Positions 40,395 to 50,060 of a DNA stretch of 64,000 nt are shown piece after piece. The DNA is from Flavobacteriia bacterium (GTDB taxonomy: Bacteria; Bacteroidota; Bacteroidia; Flavobacteriales_D; Crocinitomicaceae), in the NCBI GenBank assembly GCA_016178305.1, contig JACOTM010000030.1, positions 1 to 64,000 of the forward strand. Direction: 5' to 3'. A model generated the notes under the pieces. The model was not told the DNA's origin. It ran no database searches and was given only the letters and a program-made list of their open reading frames with translations. A program made the translations under genes and the position numbers. Numbering within the stretch: position 1 is the first letter of the stretch; every line of letters starts with the position of its first letter.

Positions 40395-41696
40395 ATGAAA
40401 AAACATTTACTATTCTTTACAAGCATGTTTTTTGCTTTAACTTTATTTGCTCAAATTCCTTCCCCGGCACTGATTGGTTATTGGCAAAATTGGCAAGATC
40501 CATTATCTCCATACATTCAATTAGACCAAATTGACTCAAGATATAATGTCGTTGAAGTATCATTTGCCGAACCATTAGGAGGAACAGATTATAATATGCA
40601 ATTTTACCCAGATCAAGTCTCTCAATCGACATTAATAACACAAATTCAAACCTTACAAAATCAAGGTAAAAAAGTATTAATTAGTATTGGTGGCGCAAGT
40701 GCTCCTATTTCTTTAAGTGATAATAATGAAAAATCCATTTTTATCAGTAGTGTTCGAACAATTATTAATACTTATGGTTTTGATGGGATTGACATCGATT
40801 TTGAAGGAAATTCAATGCTCGTAACAGGAGGAACAATTAGTGCTCCAACAGATATTGAAATTCAAAATATTATCGATGCAATTCAGCAAATAGAAAATAA
40901 TTTTTTTACTGATAACGGGACTGAAATGCTTTTAACTTTTGCTCCTGAAACAGTATCTGTACAAGGAGGAATGTCTAATTATTCTGGTCAATGGGGATCT
41001 TATTTGCCTGTAATCGAGGCCTTGTCCAATTCCATAGATGTTCTACAAGTACAATTATACAATACGGGAGATATGTATGGAATCGATGGAGGAGATTATT
41101 TTTCAGGAACAGCAGATTTTATTGTTGCTATGACTGAAGCCGTAATTCAAGGGTTTACAGCTGTTAATGGAGCAGGAACTTTTTCAGGATTGCCTGCAAA
41201 TAAAGTTGCCGTGGGATTACCTGCATGTTCTGGAGCCTCTGATGGTAGTGTAGATTTCAATACTCTAAAAGCTGCTATTGATTATTTGCGTGGTAATGGA
41301 CCAAAACCTGGAAATTACACCTTAATTCAAAATGGAGGATACCCAAATTTATTAGGATTGATGACTTGGTCTATCAATTGGGATGCAATAGGTTCGTGTG
41401 CTCCAAGTTATCAATTTGCCAATAGTTTTGAAACAATTTTTGGAATTGCAGGATTAGAAAATTTCGAAAATAAACCATTTATTATTTCGCCCAATCCAAG
41501 CAATGGAATGTTTCAAATTTTTTCAACTACAAATATTGAAAACACAAATATTATTCATGTTTTTAATGAATTAGGGGAATTAGTATATCAAAAAAATTGT
41601 TGTAATTCAATAGAAAATCTGGATCTTTCACACCTTTCAAAAGGTATGTACACGATAAATTTTCAAAATATTTATCAAAAAATAATAATCCTATGA
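40395..41696 (+). CDS. Secreted GH18 family chitinase-like protein with T9SS type A sorting domain
   Basis: YGFDGIDIDFEG catalytic motif; VLISIGGA; C-terminal ISPNPSNGMFQIFS. Confidence 0.9.
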   Translation: MKKHLLFFTSMFFALTLFAQIPSPALIGYWQNWQDPLSPYIQLDQIDSRYNVVEVSFAEPLGGTDYNMQFYPDQVSQSTLITQIQTLQNQGKKVLISIGGASAPISLSDNNEKSIFISSVRTIINTYGFDGIDIDFEGNSMLVTGGTISAPTDIEIQNIIDAIQQIENNFFTDNGTEMLLTFAPETVSVQGGMSNYSGQWGSYLPVIEALSNSIDVLQVQLYNTGDMYGIDGGDYFSGTADFIVAMTEAVIQGFTAVNGAGTFSGLPANKVAVGLPACSGASDGSVDFNTLKAAIDYLRGNGPKPGNYTLIQNGGYPNLLGLMTWSINWDAIGSCAPSYQFANSFETIFGIAGLENFENKPFIISPNPSNGMFQIFSTTNIENTNIIHVFNELGELVYQKNCCNSIENLDLSHLSKGMYTINFQNIYQKIIIL

Positions 41697-41835
41697 ATTT
41701 AGAGTGATGTTGATTCAATACTCTTTTTTCGAAACTTTTTATCAAACCTTTATTCAAATATGAATGAAAAATTGAATCTAGATTTTGTGGATAACTTTGT
41801 TTTGGTTGAAAGTCGCTAAACAAAGACAAAATCCC

Positions 41836-41843
41836 TACTTTTG
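41836..41843 (+). promoter_or_regulatory. Bacteroidota -7 promoter element (TACTTTTG) directly upstream of topB
   Basis: TAnnTTTG match ending 5 nt before the ATG; no clear -33 TTTG at standard spacing. Confidence 0.35.
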
Positions 41844-41848
41844 CAGTT

Positions 41849-43966
41849 ATGAAATTATGCATTGCCGAAAAGCCAAGTGTTGCAAAAGATATCGCTGAAA
41901 TAATAGGCGCTAAAAAGCGTTTAGATGGTTATTATGAAGGTAACGGGTATCGTGTAACATGGACTTTTGGACATCTTTGCACCTTAAAAGAGCCGCACGA
42001 TTACAACGAAAAATGGAAGTATTGGAAATTAGAAGATTTACCAATTATTCCCACCAATTTTGGAATCAAAGTCATTGAAGATTCAGGAGTTAAAAAACAA
42101 TTTGCTACGATTGAACGCTTAGTTGAAAACTGCTCAGAGGTAATCAATTGCGGAGATGCCGGGCAAGAAGGTGAATTAATCCAACGATGGGTTTTATTAA
42201 AAGCAAAATGCAAAGTTCCTATCAAACGTTTATGGATTTCCTCTTTGACTGAAGAAGCTATTCGTGAAGGTTTTGAAAAGTTAAAAGAATCAAAGCAATA
42301 CGATAATTTATACGCAGCAGGAAGTGCCCGTGCCATCGGAGATTGGATGTTGGGTATCAATGCAACGCGTTTATTCACGAAAAAATTTGGACAAGGAAAA
42401 GTAACGCTTTCTATTGGAAGGGTTCAAACACCAACCTTGGCGATGATTGTGCAACGTCAAAAAGAAATTGATGCATTCCGTGGGGAAGATTACTGGGAAC
42501 TTAAAACAAAATACAGAGACACCGAATTTTTGTGTCAAATAGACCGTTTGAAATCGGCTGATAAAGCACAAAAAGGCTTAGAATACATTCAAGGAAAAGA
42601 GTTTGAAATCACATCTTTCGAACAAAAGGAAGGAAAAGAAGGGAATCCAAGATTGTTTGACTTAACAGCCTTACAAGTTGAAGCCAATAGAAAATTTGGA
42701 TTTTCTGCTGATGATACCTTGAAACACATTCAGAATTTATACGAGAAAAAGTTTGTTACCTATCCAAGAGTTGATACAACCTATCTTTCGGAAGATTTAC
42801 ACCCAAAAATTCCGGCCGTTTTAAAAGGTATGCAATATTATTCTCGCCTGATCGAACCGTTGATGCAGCAACCTATTCCAAAATCAAAAGCCGTATTCGA
42901 CGATAAAAAAGTAACGGATCACCACGCGATTATCCCAACCGGAATTGTACCATCTGGAATTTCGCCTGCTGAAAATCAAGTGTATGATTTAATTGCGAAA
43001 CGTTTTATCGCCGTTTTTTATCCTGAATGTAAAGTTTCAAACACAACTGTTTTGGGACAAGTGGAAAAATTGGAATTCAAAGCAACAGGTAAACAAATCA
43101 TCGAACCAGGTTGGAGAGCTGTTTACGCGGACGAAACAACAAAAAAAGAAACGGCTGACGAAGAACGAATTATGCCGCATTTTGAAGAAGGAGAAAAAGG
43201 ACCACATGAACCTTATGTTCACCAAGGAAAAACAACTCCGCCAAAACCATACACAGAAGCAACATTGTTACGAGCAATGGAAACGGCAGGTAAACAGGTA
43301 GATGATGAAGAAATGCGTGAGTTATTGAAAGACAACGGAATCGGACGTCCTTCTACTCGTGCAAATATTATTGAAACATTGTTCCGCAGACGATACATCG
43401 AACGTAAAAAGAAAAATATTGTTGCTACTCCTACTGGCATGGATTTAATTGATACCATTCAAAGTGAATTATTAAAAAGTGCTGAATTAACAGGAGATTG
43501 GGAACGTAAATTACGATTAATAGAAAAAGGAGAGTACCAATTAGATATTTTCAAACAAGAATTATTTCAAATGGTAAGAGAATTAACCGATGATGTGATT
43601 TTCAATTCCCACCGTCGAATGATTCAAATCATTCCTGAAGGAACAGCCGTTGAAAAACCAAAAGTGGAACGTGCACCAAGAAAACCAAAGGAAAAAATTG
43701 AATTGGATTCGTTGAATTGTCCAAAATGCAAAGCTACCAAATTAATGAAAGGAAAAGCAGCCATCGGTTGTTCGAATTTCAAAGAATGTGGATTCAAAAT
43801 TCCATTTGAATTATTAGGAAAAAAATTGACTGAATCTCAATTATTAGATCTCATCCAAAAAGGTAAAACAGGACAAATCAAAGGATTATTAATTCCTGGA
43901 AATCCTGAGTCGCAAACAGGTAAATTTGTTTTGGATGCAGGTTTTAATGTTGTTTTAGCGAACTAA
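41849..43966 (+). CDS. topB: DNA topoisomerase III
   Basis: MKLCIAEKPSVAKDIAEIIGA, NCGDAGQEGELIQRW, LSIGRVQTPTLAMIV, FVTYPRVDTTYLS, DNGIGRPSTRANII. Confidence 0.95.
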   Translation: MKLCIAEKPSVAKDIAEIIGAKKRLDGYYEGNGYRVTWTFGHLCTLKEPHDYNEKWKYWKLEDLPIIPTNFGIKVIEDSGVKKQFATIERLVENCSEVINCGDAGQEGELIQRWVLLKAKCKVPIKRLWISSLTEEAIREGFEKLKESKQYDNLYAAGSARAIGDWMLGINATRLFTKKFGQGKVTLSIGRVQTPTLAMIVQRQKEIDAFRGEDYWELKTKYRDTEFLCQIDRLKSADKAQKGLEYIQGKEFEITSFEQKEGKEGNPRLFDLTALQVEANRKFGFSADDTLKHIQNLYEKKFVTYPRVDTTYLSEDLHPKIPAVLKGMQYYSRLIEPLMQQPIPKSKAVFDDKKVTDHHAIIPTGIVPSGISPAENQVYDLIAKRFIAVFYPECKVSNTTVLGQVEKLEFKATGKQIIEPGWRAVYADETTKKETADEERIMPHFEEGEKGPHEPYVHQGKTTPPKPYTEATLLRAMETAGKQVDDEEMRELLKDNGIGRPSTRANIIETLFRRRYIERKKKNIVATPTGMDLIDTIQSELLKSAELTGDWERKLRLIEKGEYQLDIFKQELFQMVRELTDDVIFNSHRRMIQIIPEGTAVEKPKVERAPRKPKEKIELDSLNCPKCKATKLMKGKAAIGCSNFKECGFKIPFELLGKKLTESQLLDLIQKGKTGQIKGLLIPGNPESQTGKFVLDAGFNVVLAN

Positions 43967-44037
43967 TTAAAAAGAACTTATTAGCAGTGTTACTTTTTAT
44001 TTTTTTTCGATTATAATATTCAAAAACTTATATAGCA

Positions 44038-47000
44038 ATGAAAAAATTTAACCCATTTTACCTAATAATATTCTTCATTATTTTCGATAATTTTTCTTGT
44101 AATGCACAGGATTCTTTGCTTTTAGAAAAATATTTACCAGAAATTTATTATGAATATCCTGTTAAAATAAATATTACTGAAGATTTCATTTATCGAAATG
44201 ATCAAGTTTCAACTTATAATCAAATAATGGAATTATTATTTAATCCTGATTCAAAAATTGGCTTCAATAGTAACATAGCTCCTGCCCTACAAGATTTAAA
44301 AGATGGTAAATACGTGATGTATTATGATGATTTCGAATATAAAAAAAATGGAAATTCGATTTTTCTGACTAAACAAGTTGCTTGTATTTTTGAAATAAAA
44401 AATAATCAATTGAATGGGATGAGTTATTGGTTCTCTCCAATTGACCAAAGATTATATAAAAAAGGCTTATATAAAGATAAAAATAGAGAAGGCGAATGGA
44501 TATTATTTTATGAATTTATATATATTGAAGATGTTCTTCCAAATTCAACAAGAAAAAAAAGCAAAAAAAATGTAAATCCAGAAATTAAAGTAAATATTAA
44601 TCATAGCTGTTCTTATCAACAAGGATTTAAACATGGACCAGAGTTGAAATGGAATACTTATGTTTCGGAGAAAATTCAATTTATTCAGGGAAAAAAAGAA
44701 GGGCGATATGAATTTAAAAATGGTGATTCAATTCAAATTGAAGGAACGTATAAGAACAATGAAAAAATAGGAGAATGGAACTATTTTAAACCCATTTATC
44801 TAAAAAATGATATGGGAATAAAAGAAATGAAATTGATTGAACGATTTTATATCAACGACCAAAAAACGCCAATATCTGAAAAAGTTGAATGGGGAAATTT
44901 TGACTGTTATAATGGTGGCCCTTATGGGATAGTTGATGGCGTATTTATAACAAGTTACAATTTGAGTATAACACCAATTGAAAATTCTGATGAAAATTTT
45001 ATAGATAATTTCGAAGATCATATTGTAAAATCAGATGGAGAAAATGCTTATTTCAAATACTTAAAATATGAAAAATATTATGACAATGGACAACTTTATT
45101 TAAAATACAAGGTTGAAAATGGAAATTTAGAAAAAAAGAATACTGATATATATTATGATGATGGAAAGTTAAAATGTCAATTGGATTATCTTAGTGATTC
45201 AATATATTGTATCAAAAAAACTTACAATAAGTGTAATGAAATTTGTGATTCTGTTTTTATAGATTCACTTGGTCAAGTAGATTATAGATATATAGAAATT
45301 GGTGATAAAATTTATAGAATTTTTGATAATATTTATAATTACTCAATTTCAGTTGGTATGTTTTCGAAGTATTCAAAAGATACTTTAACTAGTATTTTAT
45401 CACAAAGTTTAGATCCAAAAAGTAAAGATGTTATTTTTGAAAAAACTTATGAACCTGCGACTTATACTGGAAAATATTTTAAATCCGAATTTTCAAAAAA
45501 TCTTATAACAAAGGGTAAATTTCAGCTTGATTCGAATTTATTAACTACTAATTATAAACAAACCACAACGATCGGGCCTTTTACTTTCTATTTTCAAACA
45601 ATTGATTCATTAAATAAAAATTGGGCCTACAAATATTACAAAAAACAAATAAAAGATTCAATTTTAGAACTTGATTTGCTTTATTTAGGCTTTACAATTG
45701 ATACAATGGGGAAATCAATATGTAAAGAAAATGAGGACTTTTTTAATGGAAAAATTAAATTTATTTTTTCTGATTCAATTGACTTTAAATTTGAAAAAAA
45801 ACATTCAAACTATATTTTTCATATCAGATCAAATTATCAAAATTTAGACGTTGTTAAAAGCTTGTTTCCATCCATTAAAAATCAACTTCCATATTCTTTA
45901 ATATTAAACTTTTTATCTGATAATTGTAGTAATACTATCAAACTAAAATCAATAGAACTTCCTTTTAAAAATGGAAAGATAAATGGCAAAATTATTTGCG
46001 ACAGTGATAAGAATGAAAAAGTTAAAGAAGTTGAAATAGTTGATAATCTTGTTAATGGAAAAGCTAAAAGTTATTGGTATTACAATAATCAAAAAAGATA
46101 TTTAGGAAGAATTGAAGAATATGTAAACAATCAATTAAATGGTTGGTACATTCAATATAATGAGAAAGGAAAAATTACTTCAAAAACTTTTTACCCTATT
46201 CCAAAATTTAATTTAACGGGAACTAAAAAATGGAAGGATATATATTATAGTAATTATGAGCATACTCAAGAGTTCGTGAATGGAATAAAAAACGGTAAGT
46301 ATGAACGTTATGATAATAATAGAAAAATAAAATGGGTCGCTAATTATTCTAACGATACATTAAATGGAATTTTTAATGTTTATGACAATAATAGATTAGT
46401 TCAAAAAGGAACTATTTCAAAAGGTTTCTTGATTGATACCCTTTATTTTTATGACACTTTGGGTCAAATAAAGAATTTATTTATTTACAATGAAAATAGA
46501 TTTATAAAACAAATCAATTATGTAAACACACTAAAAAACTATCAATTAATCAATATAGATTCCGTAAAGTCTTTGGGTTTCCCATCTGATAAATATTACT
46601 CAAGTTTTTTATATCGTAATTCAATAGGAAGATATAAAGTCACTAAAGATGGTGTTTATCGTTATTACGATGATTACGATTTTGAAAATTTAAACGGTTA
46701 CTTTGAAAAATATGATATCAATGGAAATATCAATTATCAAGGTAAATACCAAAATGGAAATAAAATTTCAAATTGGAATTATTTTGATACTTTAAATGGT
46801 AAATACAGTATTAATTATTTTGATTCAATCATAAAAGTCAATGATACTTTATCTTTCAAAACCAAAGGACTATTCGTTCAGAAAAATTGGAAAAATGAAA
46901 ACATTTTCAAAAAATATTTACTGGATCAAAATAGCTTATATATCTGTTCATTGAATGAAAATTTTGATATAAATACCTTTTTTACTTTTTTTGAAAAAGA

Positions 47001-47346
47001 TACCGCTTTACATGGTTTAAATGGTTATCAAAAGCAATATTATCTAAATGGAGTGTTGCAATGCGAAGGAGAAAATCAAAATGGATTGCCAACTGGTTTA
47101 TGGAAATTTTACAATGATAATGGATCATTGAGAGAAATAGGATATTTTAAAAATGGTAAAAAACAAGGTCGCTGGTTAGCTGGTGATTTATCGAGAATTC
47201 ATTATACAGGTGATATTTGTTTAGATTTTGATAACCCCAAAATGAAAAGCTATATTGAGAAATTAAATGAAAAGTTAGAAGTTTGGGTGTATTACTTTTT
47301 AAATGGTGAGCAATTATCAGCAGAATATTTTGAATTTAAAAAATAA
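44038..47346 (+). CDS. Giant secreted YwqK/MORN-variant repeat protein
   Basis: Repeated motifs of the form YYDNGQLYLKYKVENG, YFKNGKKQGRW, YLNGVLQCEGENQNGLPTGLWKFYNDNGSLREIG. Confidence 0.8.
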   Translation: MKKFNPFYLIIFFIIFDNFSCNAQDSLLLEKYLPEIYYEYPVKINITEDFIYRNDQVSTYNQIMELLFNPDSKIGFNSNIAPALQDLKDGKYVMYYDDFEYKKNGNSIFLTKQVACIFEIKNNQLNGMSYWFSPIDQRLYKKGLYKDKNREGEWILFYEFIYIEDVLPNSTRKKSKKNVNPEIKVNINHSCSYQQGFKHGPELKWNTYVSEKIQFIQGKKEGRYEFKNGDSIQIEGTYKNNEKIGEWNYFKPIYLKNDMGIKEMKLIERFYINDQKTPISEKVEWGNFDCYNGGPYGIVDGVFITSYNLSITPIENSDENFIDNFEDHIVKSDGENAYFKYLKYEKYYDNGQLYLKYKVENGNLEKKNTDIYYDDGKLKCQLDYLSDSIYCIKKTYNKCNEICDSVFIDSLGQVDYRYIEIGDKIYRIFDNIYNYSISVGMFSKYSKDTLTSILSQSLDPKSKDVIFEKTYEPATYTGKYFKSEFSKNLITKGKFQLDSNLLTTNYKQTTTIGPFTFYFQTIDSLNKNWAYKYYKKQIKDSILELDLLYLGFTIDTMGKSICKENEDFFNGKIKFIFSDSIDFKFEKKHSNYIFHIRSNYQNLDVVKSLFPSIKNQLPYSLILNFLSDNCSNTIKLKSIELPFKNGKINGKIICDSDKNEKVKEVEIVDNLVNGKAKSYWYYNNQKRYLGRIEEYVNNQLNGWYIQYNEKGKITSKTFYPIPKFNLTGTKKWKDIYYSNYEHTQEFVNGIKNGKYERYDNNRKIKWVANYSNDTLNGIFNVYDNNRLVQKGTISKGFLIDTLYFYDTLGQIKNLFIYNENRFIKQINYVNTLKNYQLINIDSVKSLGFPSDKYYSSFLYRNSIGRYKVTKDGVYRYYDDYDFENLNGYFEKYDINGNINYQGKYQNGNKISNWNYFDTLNGKYSINYFDSIIKVNDTLSFKTKGLFVQKNWKNENIFKKYLLDQNSLYICSLNENFDINTFFTFFEKDTALHGLNGYQKQYYLNGVLQCEGENQNGLPTGLWKFYNDNGSLREIGYFKNGKKQGRWLAGDLSRIHYTGDICLDFDNPKMKSYIEKLNEKLEVWVYYFLNGEQLSAEYFEFKK

Positions 47347-47494
47347 TTACCTCCTCTAAAAAATAAAAATCCAATTAGTATTTCATTCAAAATTCTCTCA
47401 AAATAACCCAATTGTCTTTTCTATTCATAATTACACAACGTCCTGTTTTAGGCCATATTTCACAAAATTTAAATCAAAATTATAAATTTTTATT

Positions 47495-47513
47495 ATTTAG
47501 AATGATTATAAAT
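47495..47513. promoter_or_regulatory. Fur-like operator 1
   Basis: ATTTAGAAT-G-ATTATAAAT, 9-1-9 inverted repeat with one mismatch. Confidence 0.45.
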
Positions 47514-47566
47514 ACCCTAAATAAGGTATTGTTTCCTCTCCAAATTGAGACTTATTTTGCGGTGTT

Positions 47567-47585
47567 ATTTAAAACAATTCTAAAT
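47567..47585. promoter_or_regulatory. Fur-like operator 2
   Basis: ATTTAAAAC-A-ATTCTAAAT, 7/9 arm matches, right arm is the exact complement of the operator-1 left arm; 7 nt before the ATG. Confidence 0.42.
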
Positions 47586-47592
47586 AAAAAAT

Positions 47593-49953
47593 ATGAAAAC
47601 ATATCTATTCTTCGTTTTTTCTTTCCTATTTCATCAATTTGTAAACTCTCAAAGCGGAAACATTGCTGGGGTTGTCCATTCTGCAGATGGATTAATTGAA
47701 GAAAATTTAAATATTAATTTATTCGAAATTAATCTAAAAACGACAACAAATCAAAAAGGTGAATTTATTCTTTTAAATGTCCCTTATGGCGTTTATACGA
47801 TTTCTGTTTCAATTGAAAATAAAGAACTTCAATCTCAAAAAATTGAATTAAAAGAACCAAATTTTTATTTAAATATCACTTTAGTTCAAAAAGAACTTGA
47901 CTTAGAAGAAGTTAAAATATTTTGTAAAAGAAGTCAAAATGAAATTTCTACATCCATTGGTAAAATACCCATTAGAGCCTTTGATTTACCTCAAAGTACA
48001 GCTACAATCGAAAAAGAAATTTTAGAAAAGCAACAAACACAAACAATAAGCGATGCTTTAAAAAATACAAATGGTGTTTATATTATGGGGAATTCAGGTG
48101 GATACCAAGAAGAAATTGCAGGAAGAGGTTTCGCTTTTAGCAGTAGCAATACTTTTAAAAATGGCGTTCGTTTTAACAATACTATTATGCCAGAAGTAAG
48201 TTCTTTAGAACGAATTGAAATCATGAAAGGAAGCACTGCTATCTTATTTGGAAATGTTTCTGCAGGAGGAATCTTAAACTTAGTGACTAAAAAACCTGTA
48301 TTTGAAAATGGTGGAGAAGTTGCTATGCGAGTTGGGAGTTTTGAATCCTATAAACCAACTTTTGATATTTATGGTAGTTTCAATAATTCTAAAAAAGTAG
48401 CGTACAGGCTAAATTCAACTTATCTGAAATCAAAAAGTTTTAGAGATCAAGTTAAAGCCGAAAGATTTTATGTAAATCCCTCTTTCATTGTTAAAATAAC
48501 TCCAAAATTAGAATTATTATTAGAGGCTGATTACATGAATGATAATCGAACAGCAGACTTTGGAGTTGGTGCGATTAATTACCAATTAATTGATATTCCA
48601 AGAAATACATATCTAGGAACAGCATGGTCAACAATTAAAACAGAACAAAGAAGCTTTACAAATACCTTAACATATCAAGTAACAAAAAATTGGCAACTAA
48701 AAAGTGTAACTTCTATACAAGATTTTAAAAATGACTTGTTTGCCAATACTCGACCAAATGCTTCGAGTCAATTTATTAAAACCGATGGGACATGGATTCG
48801 TGGCATTCAACGAACTCAAATAGCAGAAACGTATGGGATTACACAATTAGATTTAACAGGAAGATTTAATACTGGTTTTTTAAAACATACGCTATTAGTT
48901 GGTGCAGATTATGATCAATACACCTCAAATACTTTGGCATTCAATGGAATCACTAAATATGACACAATCAATGTTTTCAATATTCAAACAAATTTACAAC
49001 GAAATGATATTCCAGATTTAACCGAAAAAACAAAAACAAGTTCCCCAAGAGTTCGAGCGGGAGCATATATTCAAGATTTAATTGGTATTAGTGATAAATT
49101 AAAAATTTTAGCAGGAGTCCGTTTTTCATATTTAGAAACAAGAAGTAATGTTTATACCTACAAAGATGGATCTAATGTAAGTTCAACCATGTTTGATCAT
49201 GCTCTTTCTCCACGATTTGGAGTAATTTATCAGCCTATAAAAACAATCTCTGTTTTTTCAAGTTATTCAAATTCTTTTTCACCAAACACAGGTGTTGATG
49301 TGAATGGAAAAGCTCTTTCTCCTTCTATATCAGATCAATATGAAATTGGTGTAAAAAACGATTTATTTAAAGGGAAAATATCCCTGAATGCAACTGTTTA
49401 TCAAATTACAAATAACAATGTTGCTCAAATGAGTTTAGATAATGGAAATACAAACACAAATATTAAAGAATTAGCGGGAGCACTATCAAGTAAAGGTTTT
49501 GAAATTGATTTAAATACAAAACCATGGAAAGGATTTTCCTTCATAAGTGGTTATAGTTTCAATGAAACAAAATATACCAAAAGCAACATTTATGCTGTTG
49601 GAACAAAAGTTTTATACCAACCAAGAAATACTTTTAATACAAGTATGTATTATGAAGTGGAAAAAGAGAACTTTTTAAAAGGATTAAATTGTGGATTCAC
49701 AGTTCAATATTTTGGAAAAAGAAATGCTGGTCGCTTAACGCGATTGACTGTCCCAAATGATACTTATAAACCGATTGCTTTACCTGATTATACACAAATA
49801 GATTTAAGTTTAGGATATTCTAAAAATAACGTTTCATTTAGAATAAAAGTTTCAAATATTACAAATGTATTAAGTTACAATGTTCATGATGACAATAGTG
49901 TTAATCCAATTGCTCCTAGAATGTACACTGCAACAATCTCGTTTAAATTATAA
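47593..49953 (+). CDS. TonB-dependent siderophore receptor with N-terminal carboxypeptidase-regulatory-like domain
   Basis: GNIAGVVHSADGLIEENLNINLFE; plug DALKNTNGVYIMGNSGGYQEEIAGRGF, LERIEIMKGSTAILFGNVSAGGILNLVTKKP; barrel C-terminus. Confidence 0.93.
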   Translation: MKTYLFFVFSFLFHQFVNSQSGNIAGVVHSADGLIEENLNINLFEINLKTTTNQKGEFILLNVPYGVYTISVSIENKELQSQKIELKEPNFYLNITLVQKELDLEEVKIFCKRSQNEISTSIGKIPIRAFDLPQSTATIEKEILEKQQTQTISDALKNTNGVYIMGNSGGYQEEIAGRGFAFSSSNTFKNGVRFNNTIMPEVSSLERIEIMKGSTAILFGNVSAGGILNLVTKKPVFENGGEVAMRVGSFESYKPTFDIYGSFNNSKKVAYRLNSTYLKSKSFRDQVKAERFYVNPSFIVKITPKLELLLEADYMNDNRTADFGVGAINYQLIDIPRNTYLGTAWSTIKTEQRSFTNTLTYQVTKNWQLKSVTSIQDFKNDLFANTRPNASSQFIKTDGTWIRGIQRTQIAETYGITQLDLTGRFNTGFLKHTLLVGADYDQYTSNTLAFNGITKYDTINVFNIQTNLQRNDIPDLTEKTKTSSPRVRAGAYIQDLIGISDKLKILAGVRFSYLETRSNVYTYKDGSNVSSTMFDHALSPRFGVIYQPIKTISVFSSYSNSFSPNTGVDVNGKALSPSISDQYEIGVKNDLFKGKISLNATVYQITNNNVAQMSLDNGNTNTNIKELAGALSSKGFEIDLNTKPWKGFSFISGYSFNETKYTKSNIYAVGTKVLYQPRNTFNTSMYYEVEKENFLKGLNCGFTVQYFGKRNAGRLTRLTVPNDTYKPIALPDYTQIDLSLGYSKNNVSFRIKVSNITNVLSYNVHDDNSVNPIAPRMYTATISFKL

Positions 49954-49980
49954 GTTAATAACCTCAGTTCGATTAATATT
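49953..49980. repeat. Solo copy of the MITE-like terminal inverted repeat
   Basis: TTAATAACCTCAGTTCGATTAATATT, nearly identical to the TIRs at 56770-56797 and 57018-57045. Confidence 0.6.
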
Positions 49981-49993
49981 AATCTTTCTAAAA

Positions 49994-50060
49994 TCGGAGT
50001 GAAATATTATGAAACTTTCTAAATTTATTTGATGAACAGATTTTATGTATTTTACTCCGA
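49994..50060 (+). promoter_or_regulatory. Long-loop inverted repeat in the leader of the PepSY gene
   Basis: TCGGAGTGAAAT ... ATTTTACTCCGA (11/12 complementary). Confidence 0.4.
50011..50046 (+). repeat. Dispersed 36-nt repeat, copy 2
   Basis: GAAACTTTCTAAATTTATTTGATGAACAGATTTTAT. Confidence 0.55.

Noticed and set aside
42001-43458. Several minus-strand and alternate-frame ORFs inside topB
   Set aside because: Shadow ORFs of a strongly conserved gene.
47412-47699. 95-aa plus ORF covering the upstream region of the siderophore receptor
   Set aside because: Out of frame with the receptor, overlaps candidate operators and the receptor signal peptide; composition not protein-like.
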